Origin: Streptomyces atroolivaceus
Lineage (GTDB): Bacteria > Actinomycetota > Actinomycetes > Streptomycetales > Streptomycetaceae
DNA: 64,000 bases
Assembly: GCF_000717025.1 (NCBI RefSeq)
Contig: NZ_JNXG01000020.1
Coordinates: 97,305 to 161,304 of the forward strand
Direction of reading: 5' to 3'
Positions 8,320-17,368 of this stretch are shown here, piece by piece. The notes under the pieces were generated by a model. It searched no databases, was not told where the DNA came from, and saw nothing but the letters and a program-made list of their open reading frames with translations. The stretch's first letter is position 1. Each line of letters begins with the position of its first letter. The position numbers were made by a program, and so were the translations under genes.

Positions 8320-9672
8320 ATGCCCATGGGTCACACGGCCACAGCCCAGGCCGGTTCCGGCGGCTTGACGGCGACCGAGCACCGCCTGGCCAACGGCCTG
8401 CGCGTGGTGCTCTCCGAGGACCATCTGACCCCCGTAGCCGCGGTCTGCCTCTGGTACGACGTCGGGTCCCGCCACGAGGTCGAGGGACGCACGGGCCTGG
8501 CTCACCTCTTCGAGCACCTGATGTTCCAGGGCTCGGGCCAGGTCAAGGGGAACGGGCACTTCGAGCTGGTGCAAGGGGCCGGCGGCTCCCTGAACGGCAC
8601 GACCAGCTTCGAACGCACCAACTACTTCGAGACGATGCCCACCCACCAGCTGGAGCTGGCTCTGTGGCTCGAGGCCGACCGGATGGGCTCGCTGCTCGCC
8701 GCGCTCGACGAGGAGTCCATGGAGAACCAGAGGGACGTCGTCAAGAACGAGCGCCGACAGCGCTACGACAACGTCCCCTACGGCACGGCCTTCGAGAAGC
8801 TCACCGCTCTCGCCTACCCGGAGGGCCACCCGTACCACCACACGCCGATCGGCTCGATGGCCGACCTGGACGCGGCGACCCTGGAGGACGCGCAGGCGTT
8901 CTTCCGGACGTACTACGCGCCGAACAACGCGGTGCTCTCCGTGGTCGGCGACATCGACCCGGAGCAGACGCTCGCCTGGATCGAGAAGTACTTCGGCTCC
9001 ATCCCGTCCCACGACGGCAAGCAGCCCCCGCGCGACGGCACGCTGCCCGGCATCATCGGCGAACAACTGCGTGAGGTCGTCAAGGAGGAGGTCCCCGCGC
9101 GTGCGCTGATGGCCGCCTACCGGCTGCCGCACGACGGCACGCGCGAGTGCGACGCCGCGGACCTGGCGCTGACCGTGCTCGGCGGCGGCGAGTCGTCCCG
9201 CCTGCACAACCGCCTGGTCCGCCGTGACCGTACGGCCGTGGCAGCGGGATTCGGGCTGCTCAGGCTGGCGGGTGCGCCCTCGCTGGGCTGGCTGGACGTC
9301 AAGACGTCCGGCGGTGTCGAGGTGCCGCAGATCGAGGCCGCGGTCGACGAGGAGCTGGCCCGCTTCGCCGAGGAGGGCCCCACGCCGGAGGAAATGGAAC
9401 GCGCGCAGGCGCAGTTGGAGCGCGAGTGGCTGGACCGTCTCGGGACGGTCGCCGGCCGTGCGGACGAACTGTGCCGCTACGCCGTCCTGTTCGGTGACCC
9501 GCAGCTCGCCCTGACCGCGGTGGGCCGTGTCCTCGACGTGACGGCGGACGAGGTCAAGGCCGCCGCCCGGGCGCACCTGCGCCCGGACAACCGTGCGGTC
9601 CTGGTCTACGAGCCGGTCGAACCGGCCGACGAGACGGACGGCACCGACGCGCACGAGGGGGCCGACAAGTGA
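8320..9672 (+). CDS. M16 zinc metallopeptidase, active subunit
   Basis: A 450-residue protein from ATG 8320, with GAAGGGA just upstream; an in-frame GTG at 8254 has no ribosome site. The inverted zinc motif HLFEH is at residues 62-66, and a downstream Glu-containing helix (NQRDVVKNERRQR) supplies the third ligand in this family. The second half is the typical M16 C-terminal domain. It overlaps the next gene by four bases (GTGA). M16 enzymes of this arrangement work as a clam-shell pair of an active and an inactive subunit, processing unstructured peptides, so this one is the catalytic half. Divergent from the topoisomerase gene; the 245-base gap between them must hold both promoters. Confidence 0.92.
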   Translation: MPMGHTATAQAGSGGLTATEHRLANGLRVVLSEDHLTPVAAVCLWYDVGSRHEVEGRTGLAHLFEHLMFQGSGQVKGNGHFELVQGAGGSLNGTTSFERTNYFETMPTHQLELALWLEADRMGSLLAALDEESMENQRDVVKNERRQRYDNVPYGTAFEKLTALAYPEGHPYHHTPIGSMADLDAATLEDAQAFFRTYYAPNNAVLSVVGDIDPEQTLAWIEKYFGSIPSHDGKQPPRDGTLPGIIGEQLREVVKEEVPARALMAAYRLPHDGTRECDAADLALTVLGGGESSRLHNRLVRRDRTAVAAGFGLLRLAGAPSLGWLDVKTSGGVEVPQIEAAVDEELARFAEEGPTPEEMERAQAQLEREWLDRLGTVAGRADELCRYAVLFGDPQLALTAVGRVLDVTADEVKAAARAHLRPDNRAVLVYEPVEPADETDGTDAHEGADK

Positions 9673-11081
9673 CCGACGCCGCCGTGACTGGAGTAGCGAT
9701 GGAGTACCACCCGCAGCCGACCGCAGGCGAGGCCAGGCCCTGGGCCTTCCCCGCGCCCGAGCGAGGCGCCCTGCCCAACGGGCTGACCGTGCTGCGCTGC
9801 CACCGCCCCGGCCAGCAGGTCGTCGCCGTGGAGATCTTCCTCGACGCACCGCTGGACGCCGAGCCCGAGGGACTGGACGGTGTGGCCACGATCATGGCGC
9901 GCGCGCTGTCCGAGGGCACGGACAAGCGCTCCGCCGAGGAGTTCGCCGCGGAGCTGGAGCGGTGCGGCGCCACGCTGGACGCCCACGCGGACCACCCCGG
10001 TCTCCGCGTCTCCCTGGAGGTCCCGGTCTCCAGGCTGACCAAGGCCCTCGGCCTGGTCGCCGAGGCCCTGCGGGCTCCGGCCTTCGCCGAGAGCGAGATC
10101 GAGCGTCTGGTGGGCAACCGCCTCGACGAGATCCCGCACGAGCAGGCCAACCCGGCGCGGCGGGCGGCCAAGCAGCTCTCCAAGGAGCTCTTCCCCGCCA
10201 CGGCACGGATGTCGCGTCCGCGCCAGGGAACCGAGGAGACGGTCCGGCGGATCGACGCCACCGCCGTACGTGCCTTCTTCGACGCCCATGTCCGTCCGTC
10301 CACGGCGACGGCGGTCGTCGTCGGGGACCTCACCGAGGTGGACCTGGACGCGTTGCTCGCCGAGACCCTCGGGGACTGGTCGGGGAATGCCGGCCAGGCC
10401 CGGCCCGTGCCGCCGATCACCGCGGACGACACCGGCCGTGTGGTCGTCGTGGACCGTCCCGGAGCCGTGCAGACGCAGCTGCTGATCGGCCGGATCGGCG
10501 CCGACCGGCACGACAGCGTGTGGCCCGCGCAGGTCCTCGGCACGTACTGCCTGGGCGGCACCCTCACCTCCCGGCTGGACCGCGTGCTGCGCGAGGAGAA
10601 GGGCTACACCTACGGCGTGCGCGCCTTCGGACAGGTGCTGCGCTCGACGGCGCCCGGTTCCTCGTCCGGTTCGACCGGCGCCGCCATGCTCGCCATCAGC
10701 GGCTCCGTCGACACGGAGTCCACCGGTCCCGCGCTCGACGACCTCTGGAAGGTCCTGCGCACCCTGGCGGCCGAGGGTCTCACCGACGCCGAGCGGGAGA
10801 CCGCCGTGCAGAACCTCGTGGGCGTCGCCCCGCTGAAGTACGAGACGGCGGCCTCCGTCGCCGGCACCCTGGCCGACCAGGTGGAGCAGCACCTTCCGGA
10901 CGACTACCAGGCCAAGCTGTACGCCCGCCTGGCCGAGACCGGCACGGTCGAGGCGACCGCCGCCGTGGTCAACGCGTTCCCGGTCGACCGTCTGGTCACC
11001 GTCCTGGTCGGGGACGCCTCCCGGATCGCGGAGCCCGTGAGGGCGCTCGGCATCGGCGAGGTGACGGTCGTCAGCGGCTGA
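9669..11081 (+). CDS. M16 peptidase-like protein, non-catalytic subunit
   Basis: A 470-residue protein starting with GTG that overlaps the stop of the upstream M16 gene, implying translational coupling. It has the same fold (ERGALPNGLTVLRC at the start, EEKGYTYGVRAFG in the second half), but where the HXXEH motif should be it reads GVATIMARALSEGT with no zinc ligands. That is the usual pattern for the partner subunit of bacterial M16B heterodimers. It likely completes the substrate chamber of the upstream subunit. A strong hairpin terminator follows 18 bases after the stop. Confidence 0.9.
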   Translation: MTDAAVTGVAMEYHPQPTAGEARPWAFPAPERGALPNGLTVLRCHRPGQQVVAVEIFLDAPLDAEPEGLDGVATIMARALSEGTDKRSAEEFAAELERCGATLDAHADHPGLRVSLEVPVSRLTKALGLVAEALRAPAFAESEIERLVGNRLDEIPHEQANPARRAAKQLSKELFPATARMSRPRQGTEETVRRIDATAVRAFFDAHVRPSTATAVVVGDLTEVDLDALLAETLGDWSGNAGQARPVPPITADDTGRVVVVDRPGAVQTQLLIGRIGADRHDSVWPAQVLGTYCLGGTLTSRLDRVLREEKGYTYGVRAFGQVLRSTAPGSSSGSTGAAMLAISGSVDTESTGPALDDLWKVLRTLAAEGLTDAERETAVQNLVGVAPLKYETAASVAGTLADQVEQHLPDDYQAKLYARLAETGTVEATAAVVNAFPVDRLVTVLVGDASRIAEPVRALGIGEVTVVSG

Positions 11082-11099
11082 CGAACGGGACGTGACGGA

Positions 11100-11133
11100 C
11101 CCCGGCGCGGGCATGCGCGCCGGGGTTCTGTCT
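11100..11133 (+). terminator. Rho-independent-like terminator after the M16 pair
   Basis: CCCCGGCGCG pairs with CGCGCCGGGG around a short loop, followed by a T-rich stretch (TTCTGTCTTTTG). Confidence 0.75.
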
Positions 11134-11199
11134 TTTGTCCGTTATGCAAAGAAGAGTGCTGTTCGTCCTGTGGGATGTGCGACAAAAGGCCCTTTCCGT

Positions 11200-11229
11200 T
11201 TGGTGAGGGAAAGCGGCCCGTCCTAGCGT
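11200..11229 (+). promoter_or_regulatory. Candidate vegetative promoter for the M23 peptidase gene
   Basis: TTGGTG (11200-11205) and TAGCGT (11224-11229) are separated by 18 bases, matching the TTGNNN-18-TAGNNT pattern of Streptomyces housekeeping promoters. It lies about 55 bases upstream of the riboswitch. Confidence 0.5.
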
Positions 11230-11282
11230 CGGCTCGGCTGTCCGCCAGACGAATGCCGCGCCCGCGGCGACCGGACAGTCAT

Positions 11283-11430
11283 CGCCGAGTCCCCGTCAGG
11301 CGCGAGCCTGGGGAGCCGGGGACCCACGAAGTCCCTGGGGTGAATCGGATCCCTGTGTCTCACGAGAGGGGCAGGGGGCCGTAGGAGACCTTCCTGCTCC
11401 GAACCCGTCAGCTAACCCGGTAGGCGAGAA
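11283..11430 (+). promoter_or_regulatory. Cyclic di-AMP riboswitch (ydaO/yuaA type)
   Basis: The leader carries the hallmarks of this class in order: GAGCCGGGGACCC, then CTGGGGTGAATC, then GTAGGAGACCTTCC, and finally the highly conserved block CCGAACCCGTCAGCTAACC followed by GGTAGGCG at about 11399-11427. In actinobacteria this aptamer precedes cell-wall hydrolase genes and switches them off at high c-di-AMP, which fits the M23 peptidase starting 24 bases later. Confidence 0.92.
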
Positions 11431-11453
11431 GGAAGGAAAGGATCAGCCCCTCC

Positions 11454-12248
11454 ATGGCGTTCATCCGTGCCACCGGGAAGCACCGTGCCCCGAGCCGCCT
11501 GACGCGCAAGAGCGCCAAGGCCGCCGGCATCGCGGCCCTGGCCACCACCGGCGTCCTCGGCGCCACGGCCTCCCCGGCCCTCGCCGCGGATTCCGAGGCC
11601 GCTGCCGCCACCGGCACCGGTCTGACGCAGACCGTCGCCCTCGACACCACTCTCGCCGCCCAGATCGACGCTCAGGCCGAGGCGCAGCAGCACCAGGCGG
11701 ACGTCGCCGCGAAGGCGAAGGCCGAAGCGAAGGCCAGGGCGGAGGCGAAGGCGGAGGCGAAGCGCAAGGCCGAGGCCCGCGCCGCGGAGGCCCGTGAGGA
11801 GAAGGCGCGTGCCGCCCGCGCCGCCGAGCGTGCCCGGCTGAACTCCTTCCACCTCCCGGTCGCCGGCTCGCACGTGACCACCGGCTACCAGTCCGGCGGC
11901 GCGCTCTGGTCCTCCGGCAGCCACTCCGGCGTGGACTTCCAGGCGGCGTCCGGCTCCTCCGTCGTCGCGGTCGGCGCCGGCACGGTCGTCGAGGCGGGCT
12001 GGGGCGGCGCCTACGGCAACAACATCGTGCTCCGGATGAACGACGGCACGTACACCCAGTACGGCCACCTCTCCTCGATCGGCGTCTCCGTCGGCCAGAG
12101 CGTCGGCTCGGGCGAGCAGATAGGTCTCTCCGGTTCGACCGGCAACTCCACCGGGCCGCACCTGCACTTCGAGGCCCGGACCACCCCCGAGTACGGATCG
12201 GACATGGACCCGGTCGCCTACCTCCGCGCCCACGGCGTCCAGGTCTGA
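11454..12248 (+). CDS. Secreted M23-family peptidoglycan endopeptidase
   Basis: A 264-residue protein. A signal peptide with a basic start (KHRAPSRLTRKSAK) and hydrophobic core ends at ASPALAAD around residue 43. Next comes an Ala/Lys/Glu-rich coiled coil (residues about 65-125) built of AEAKA-type repeats. The C-terminal half is a LytM/M23 domain with the zinc ligands His in SGSHSGVDF and the HLHFE motif near residue 237. It cleaves peptide cross-links in the cell wall outside the membrane. Expression is expected to be under the c-di-AMP riboswitch just upstream, tying wall remodelling or germination to that second messenger. A hairpin terminator follows. Confidence 0.93.
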   Translation: MAFIRATGKHRAPSRLTRKSAKAAGIAALATTGVLGATASPALAADSEAAAATGTGLTQTVALDTTLAAQIDAQAEAQQHQADVAAKAKAEAKARAEAKAEAKRKAEARAAEAREEKARAARAAERARLNSFHLPVAGSHVTTGYQSGGALWSSGSHSGVDFQAASGSSVVAVGAGTVVEAGWGGAYGNNIVLRMNDGTYTQYGHLSSIGVSVGQSVGSGEQIGLSGSTGNSTGPHLHFEARTTPEYGSDMDPVAYLRAHGVQV

Positions 12249-12277
12249 TCCCCGCCACCCCACGAGAACGCTCCTCC

Positions 12278-12306
12278 GAAGGCCCCGGCATCCGCCGGGG
12301 CCTTCG
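12278..12306 (+). terminator. Hairpin terminator after the M23 gene
   Basis: CGAAGGCCCCGGC pairs perfectly with GCCGGGGCCTTCG around ATCC. Confidence 0.8.
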
Positions 12307-12474
12307 CCGTGTCCGGAGGGGAGTATGCGCCGCAGCTCTCGCCGAAGTGCTCAACAGGCCAAAAGATATCCATGGTTTACACCCCGCCATCGGAAATTCC
12401 CGCCGGTTGCAATAGAGTCACGGAACAGGCGTCGATCGGCCGCGTTTCGCGGGGATTAAGGCGGAGGTTCGGAC

Positions 12475-13179
12475 ATGCGCATTCCCGCGCATTCGGTATG
12501 CACGGCAATCCGTGACGACATCGTCTCGGGCGTCTTCGGACGAGGCAGCCGCCTCACCGAGGAGGTGCTCGCGCGACGCTACGGCGTCTCCCGCGTCCCC
12601 GTGCGCGAGGCGCTGCGCACCCTGGAGTCCGAGGGGTTCGTCGTCACCCGCCGGCACGCCGGTGCCTGTGTCGCCGAACCGACGGAGCAGGAGGCCGCCG
12701 ACCTCCTGGAGATCCGGATGCTCCTGGAGCCCCTGGGGGCCGCCCGCGCGGCGCAGCGCCGCACGGAGGCTCACCTCAAGGTGCTCCGCGGCCTGGTCAG
12801 GCTGGGGCAGGAGCGGGTGCGCCGGGGTGAGGGGGAGGATCTGCGCTCCCTTGGCGGCTGGTTCCACGAGACGCTGGCGCAGGCTTCGGACAGCCCCGCG
12901 CTCATCGCGCTGCTCACCCAGCTCCGGCACAAGATCGCGTGGATGTACGCCGTCGAGCAGCCGGCCCGCCCCGCGGACTCCTGGGCGGAGCACGGCGCTC
13001 TCGTCGACGCCGTCGCGCGCCGCGACCCGGAGCGGGCGAGGGCGCTCGCCACCCTGCACGCCGAGCGGGCCACCGCCGCCCACCGGCTGCGGCGCGCGGA
13101 CCGGCCGGGTCAGGCGGCGGGCGCGACGCGGGTGAGGACTTCGCAACCTCCCGTAAACATCGGGGGAGTGCGCCATTAA
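12475..13179 (+). CDS. GntR-family transcriptional regulator (FCD subfamily)
   Basis: A 234-residue protein. The N-terminal winged HTH (residues about 8-70) has the GntR pattern IRDDIVSGVFGRGSRLTEEV, then VSRVPVREALRTLESEGFVV. The C-terminal half is all-helical and fits an FCD ligand domain (EIRMLLEPLGAARAA, FHETLAQASDSPAL). The ligand, usually a small carboxylic acid or sugar acid, is unknown. ATG start with GCGGAGG about 10 bases upstream. Its position next to the HPr gene matches the core order I recall from S. coelicolor. Confidence 0.87.
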   Translation: MRIPAHSVCTAIRDDIVSGVFGRGSRLTEEVLARRYGVSRVPVREALRTLESEGFVVTRRHAGACVAEPTEQEAADLLEIRMLLEPLGAARAAQRRTEAHLKVLRGLVRLGQERVRRGEGEDLRSLGGWFHETLAQASDSPALIALLTQLRHKIAWMYAVEQPARPADSWAEHGALVDAVARRDPERARALATLHAERATAAHRLRRADRPGQAAGATRVRTSQPPVNIGGVRH

Positions 13180-13280
13180 CAATCGCGCCGTATACAAAGA
13201 GGGTGTTTATCGGAGGGCGTGTTTTCTGCTGCCCTGAATTCGTTTTCCGGGTCCCGCCGGCTCCCGTCCGGAAAACAGAA

Positions 13281-13313
13281 AAGCCGCGGCTCCCGATGGG
13301 GAGGCCGCGGCAT
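13281..13313 (-). terminator. Terminator of the HPr gene
   Basis: GCCGCGGC occurs at both arms with a loop of about 12 bases and A-rich/T-rich flanks, just downstream of the minus-strand stop at 13350. Confidence 0.6.
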
Positions 13314-13349
13314 TTCCGCAGAGAGTGATCCAGCTCGCGGCGGCCGGAC

Positions 13350-13631
13350 TCAGACGGTCTCCGGGAGCTCCTCGAGCCCCTCGGCGACCAGCTTCGCCAG
13401 ACGGTCCAGAGCGGCCTCGGCGTTGTCGGCCTCGGACGCCAGCACGATCTCCTCGCCGCCCTGGGCGCCCAGGCCGAGCACCGCGAGCATGGAGGCCGCG
13501 TTCACCGGGTTGCCGTCCGCCTTGGCGATCGTCACCGGGACGCCGGAGGCCGTGGCTGCCCGGACGAAGATGGAAGCGGGGCGGGCGTGCAGGCCCTCGG
13601 CCCAACCGACGTTGACGCGGCGCTCAGCCAT
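13350..13631 (-). CDS. ptsH: Phosphocarrier protein HPr of the PTS
   Basis: A 93-residue protein from the ATG at 13631, the usual Streptomyces HPr length; a farther in-frame ATG at 13646 is less likely. The phosphorylated residue is His15 in EGLHARPAS, and a regulatory-type Ser follows at about residue 47 in NAASMLAVLGLG. HPr carries phosphate from enzyme I to the EIIA sugar components in the cytoplasm. The sequence matches S. coelicolor HPr closely as I remember it. It is the only PTS gene here, as in other Streptomyces, where enzyme I is elsewhere. Divergent from the GNAT-ACS gene. Confidence 0.96.
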   Translation of the reverse strand: MAERRVNVGWAEGLHARPASIFVRAATASGVPVTIAKADGNPVNAASMLAVLGLGAQGGEEIVLASEADNAEAALDRLAKLVAEGLEELPETV

Positions 13632-13795
13632 GGTTCTGCCCTTCACGTATCAATGGGTTGTCTAGACCAGTCTCTCATGTGCTGCGCACTGCTGTGCCCG
13701 GCATCGGCGCGGGCCGCTCGCCGCCCACCGCCTCCCTCAGCGTGCCTTCGCCGCCATCCCGCCGCGACCGGTGCGACGAGCCGTAGGCTTTGCCC

Positions 13796-16708
13796 ATGGA
13801 GCCCACTCCGGAGCAGAGTCCGCATCACGCGTACCCCGACCACTGGGAGGCGGACGTGGTGCTCCGCGACGGTGGCACCGCACGCGTCAGGCCCATCACC
13901 ACGGACGACGCCGAGCGGCTGGTCAGCTTCTACGAGCAGGTGTCCGACGAATCGAAGTACTACCGCTTCTTCGCCCCGTATCCGCGTCTCTCCGCCCGGG
14001 ACGTGCACCGCTTCACCCATCACGACTACGTCGACCGGGTGGGGCTCGCCGTCACGATCGGCGGCGAGTTCATCGCCACCGTCCGCTTCGACCGGATCAA
14101 CGGACAGGGCCGGCCCGCCTCCGCCCCCGCGGACGAGGCCGAGGTCGCCTTCCTCGTCCAGGACGCGCACCAGGGCCGAGGCGTGGCGTCGGCCCTGCTC
14201 GAACACATCGCGGCGGTGGCCAGGGAGCGGGGCATCCGCCGCTTCGCCGCCGAGGTGCTGCCCGCCAACAACAAGATGATCAAGGTGTTCCGGGACGCCG
14301 GGTTCACCCAGCAGCGCAGCTTCGAGGACGGCTCCGTCCACCTCACCCTCGACCTGGAACCCACGGCCGAGTCCCTCGCCGTCCAGCGCGCCCGCGAACA
14401 GCGGGCCGAGGCACGTTCCGTCCAGCGCCTGCTCGCCCCCGGGTCCGTCGCGGTCATCGGCGTCGGCCGGGAGCCCGGCGGCGTGGGCCGGACCGTGCTG
14501 CGCAATCTCCTCGGCTCGGGTTTCACCGGGCGCGTCCACGCGGTGAACACGTCCTTCGCCGCCGACCAGGGCACCGTCGACGGGGTGCCCGCGCACCGCT
14601 CCGTGGGCGGGATCGGCGAGCAGGTCGACCTCGCGGTCGTCGCGGCCCCCGCCGAACGCGTGCCCGAGGCCGTCGCAGACTGCGGCGAGCACGGGGTCCA
14701 GGGTCTGGTCGTCCTCTCCGCCGGATACGCCGAGCGGGGTGCCGAAGGCCGGGAGCGCCAGCGGGAGCTGGTCCGGCAGGCCCGCTCGTACGGCATGCGG
14801 ATCATCGGACCCAACGCCTTCGGCATCATCAACACCTCCGGCGCGGTCCGCCTCAACGCCTCGCTCGCCCCCGAGTCGCCCCAGGCCGGGCGCATCGGGC
14901 TCTTCACCCAGTCCGGCGCCATCGGGATCGCCCTCCTGTCCGGCCTCCACCGCAGGGGCGCAGGGCTGTCGGCCTTCATCTCCGCGGGAAACCGGGCCGA
15001 CGTCTCCGGCAACGACTTCCTTCAGTACTGGTTCGAGGACCAGGACACCGACGTCGCCCTGCTGTACCTCGAATCGCTCGGCAATCCCCGCAAGTTCACC
15101 CGGCTCGCCCGCCGGACGGCCGCCGTGAAGCCCGTGGTCGTGGTGAAGGGCGCCCGCCACAGCGGAACCAATCCGCCGGGCCACGCCGTGCCCGTCAGCC
15201 GTATCCCCGATGCGACGGTCTCCGCCCTGATGCGCCAGGCGGGCGTGATCCGCGTCGACACCGTGACGGAGATGGTCGACGTCGGCCTGCTCCTCGCCGG
15301 CCAGCCCCTTCCGGACGGCCCCCGGGTGGCGATCCTCGGCAACTCGGAGTCGCTCGGTCTCCTCACCTACGACGCCTGCCTGGCGGAGGGGCTGCGCCCG
15401 CGCCCGCCCCGCGACCTCACCACGGAGGCGAGCCCGCAGGACTTCCGGGACGCACTGGCCCAGGCGCTCGCCGACCGGACGTGTGACGCCGTGATCGTGA
15501 CCGCGATCCCCTGGGTGGGGGAGAACGGCGAGGCGGAGACCGGCGAGGGCGAGGTCCTGGCGGCCGCGCTGCGTGAGGCGGCGGCCACCGGCCCCGCCAA
15601 GCCGGTGGCGGTGGTGCACGTGGAGATGGGCGGACTGGCGCAGGCCCTCGCCGCCGCGACGAGCACGGCCACCCCGCCCGCGCACCGGCCCGCCGCCCCC
15701 GTGGCCGCCCCGGGGCAGGAGCCGCCGCCGTCCGCCCCACCCCCGTCCGGCGCGCCGGGCGCGGGTGCGGACCGGGCCGTCGCCCCGGCCGGGCCCGTGC
15801 CCGGAAGCACCGGTCGCCCCGGTCCCTCCGCCGGGCGGATCCCCGCCTACCCCGCGGCCGAGCGAGCCGTCCGCGCCCTCGCCGAAGCGGTGAAGTACGC
15901 GCAGTGGCGGCGCCAGGCGGCCGCCCCCGGCAAGGTGCCCGAATTCCTCGACGACACCATCGACGAGCACGGGACGGCGGGGCTGATCGGGACGCTGCTC
16001 GGCCCGGACCCCGACCCACGGGGCCGCCCGCTCACCCACGACGAGGCCGGTGAGCTGCTCTCCCGCTACGGCGTCACCGTACGGCCGGCGCTCCCCGCGC
16101 CCGATCCGGACGCCGCCGTCCGCGCCGCGGCGGAGCTCGGCTACCCGGTGGCCCTCAAGACCACCGCACCCCATCTGCGGCATCGCGCCGACCTCGGCGG
16201 TGTCCGGCTCGACCTCGCCAACGAGAGCGCCCTGCGCCGGTCGTACGACGAACTGACCGATCTGCTCGGCACGCCCGCCGAACTCCGTCCCGTCGTCCAG
16301 GCCATGGCACCCAGGGGTGTCGACACCGTCGTCAGGGCGTCCATCGACGCCGCCGCCGGTGCCGTTCTCTCCTTCGGTCTGGCCGGCGCCCCCTCGGAAC
16401 TGCTGGGCGACACGGCCCACCGGCTCGTGCCCGCCACCGATCGCGACGCCGCCGAACTGATCCGTTCCATCAAGGCGGCTCCGGTGCTGTTCGGCTGGCG
16501 CGGCTCCGCGCCGGCGGACACCGCGGCGCTCGAAGAGCTGCTCCTGCGGGTGTCACGGCTGGTCGACGACCATCCCGAGGTGGTCTCGGTCGCCCTGGAA
16601 CCCGTCGTCGTGGCGACGCAGGGCCTCACGGTGCTCGGAGCGAGTGTCCGGCTGGCCCCGCCGCCCGCCCGCAGCGACCTCGGCCCGCGCCGGCTCCCCG
16701 TCTACTGA
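13796..16708 (+). CDS. GNAT acetyltransferase fused to NDP-forming acyl-CoA synthetase-like domains (Pat-type)
   Basis: A 970-residue protein starting at ATG 13796. The GNAT domain is at the N-terminus (about residues 15-190; acetyl-CoA loop DAHQGRGVASALL). A CoA-binding Rossmann domain begins near residue 212 (PGSVAVIGVGREPGGVG), followed by succinyl-CoA-ligase-like domains (GPNAFGIINTSG, TQSGAIGIALL). There is a Pro/Ala/Gly-rich linker at about residues 615-690 and a C-terminal ATP-grasp part. In enteric Pat the GNAT domain is at the C-terminus; here the order is reversed, as described for the Streptomyces lividans protein acetyltransferase. Probable role: lysine acetylation of acyl-CoA synthetases, with the synthetase part sensing acetyl-CoA rather than making it. 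Clients are unknown. Confidence 0.88.
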   Translation: MEPTPEQSPHHAYPDHWEADVVLRDGGTARVRPITTDDAERLVSFYEQVSDESKYYRFFAPYPRLSARDVHRFTHHDYVDRVGLAVTIGGEFIATVRFDRINGQGRPASAPADEAEVAFLVQDAHQGRGVASALLEHIAAVARERGIRRFAAEVLPANNKMIKVFRDAGFTQQRSFEDGSVHLTLDLEPTAESLAVQRAREQRAEARSVQRLLAPGSVAVIGVGREPGGVGRTVLRNLLGSGFTGRVHAVNTSFAADQGTVDGVPAHRSVGGIGEQVDLAVVAAPAERVPEAVADCGEHGVQGLVVLSAGYAERGAEGRERQRELVRQARSYGMRIIGPNAFGIINTSGAVRLNASLAPESPQAGRIGLFTQSGAIGIALLSGLHRRGAGLSAFISAGNRADVSGNDFLQYWFEDQDTDVALLYLESLGNPRKFTRLARRTAAVKPVVVVKGARHSGTNPPGHAVPVSRIPDATVSALMRQAGVIRVDTVTEMVDVGLLLAGQPLPDGPRVAILGNSESLGLLTYDACLAEGLRPRPPRDLTTEASPQDFRDALAQALADRTCDAVIVTAIPWVGENGEAETGEGEVLAAALREAAATGPAKPVAVVHVEMGGLAQALAAATSTATPPAHRPAAPVAAPGQEPPPSAPPPSGAPGAGADRAVAPAGPVPGSTGRPGPSAGRIPAYPAAERAVRALAEAVKYAQWRRQAAAPGKVPEFLDDTIDEHGTAGLIGTLLGPDPDPRGRPLTHDEAGELLSRYGVTVRPALPAPDPDAAVRAAAELGYPVALKTTAPHLRHRADLGGVRLDLANESALRRSYDELTDLLGTPAELRPVVQAMAPRGVDTVVRASIDAAAGAVLSFGLAGAPSELLGDTAHRLVPATDRDAAELIRSIKAAPVLFGWRGSAPADTAALEELLLRVSRLVDDHPEVVSVALEPVVVATQGLTVLGASVRLAPPPARSDLGPRRLPVY

Positions 16709-16771
16709 CGGGCCCCACGGACCGGAGCACGACGTCCCCGGCAGCCACCGGCCCCCCGTAGGATGGTCCTC

Positions 16772-17368
16772 ATGGCAAAGACCGGTACGACGACCCAGGG
16801 GCTGCGCGCGGCGATCGAGCGCAGCGGCTACTACCCGGCCCTCGTGGCCGAGGCGGTGGAGGCCGCTGTCGGCGGGGAGCCGGTCGCTTCGTACCTGGTG
16901 CACCAGGAGACCACCTTCGACTCCAACGAGGTCCGCCGCCACGTCACGGTCCTCGTCCTGACGGACACGCGCTTCATCGTCAGCCACACCGACGAGCAGG
17001 CCGCCGACACGAGCTCGCCGACGCCGTACGCCACGACGTCCACGGAGTCCGTCAAGCTCGACCGGATCTCTTCCGTCGTGGTCAGCCGTGTGGTCGCCAA
17101 TCCGGAGAAGTACGTGCCCGGCACGCTGCCCCGCGAGGTCGTACTGACCATCGGCTGGGGTGCCGTCTCCCGTATCGACCTCGAGCCGGCGGCCTGCGGC
17201 GACCCCAACTGCGAGGCCGACCACGGCTACACCGGCAGCTCCACCGCCGACGACCTGAGCCTGCGCGTCAGCGAGGCCGGCGACGGCCCCGACACGGTGC
17301 GCCAGACCCTCGTCTTCGCCCAGTCCCTCTCCGAGGCCACGGCCGCCACCGCGGCGACCGCCCGCTGA
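16772..17368 (+). CDS. Conserved actinobacterial protein of DUF5998 type
   Basis: A 198-residue protein from ATG 16772, with AGGA about 8 bases upstream; an ATG 9 bases earlier is also in frame. It looks like a single alpha/beta domain with no membrane segment or signal. Recognisable parts are the start AIERSGYYPALVAEAVEAAV, a TVLVLTDTRFIVSHTDE strand pair and the end CGDPNCEADHGYTG, with two Cys and a His that could bind metal. I recognise it as the family that sits before the phosphodiesterase in Streptomyces; no activity is established. Its stop overlaps the start of the next gene (TGATG), so the two are translationally coupled. Confidence 0.78.
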   Translation: MAKTGTTTQGLRAAIERSGYYPALVAEAVEAAVGGEPVASYLVHQETTFDSNEVRRHVTVLVLTDTRFIVSHTDEQAADTSSPTPYATTSTESVKLDRISSVVVSRVVANPEKYVPGTLPREVVLTIGWGAVSRIDLEPAACGDPNCEADHGYTGSSTADDLSLRVSEAGDGPDTVRQTLVFAQSLSEATAATAATAR

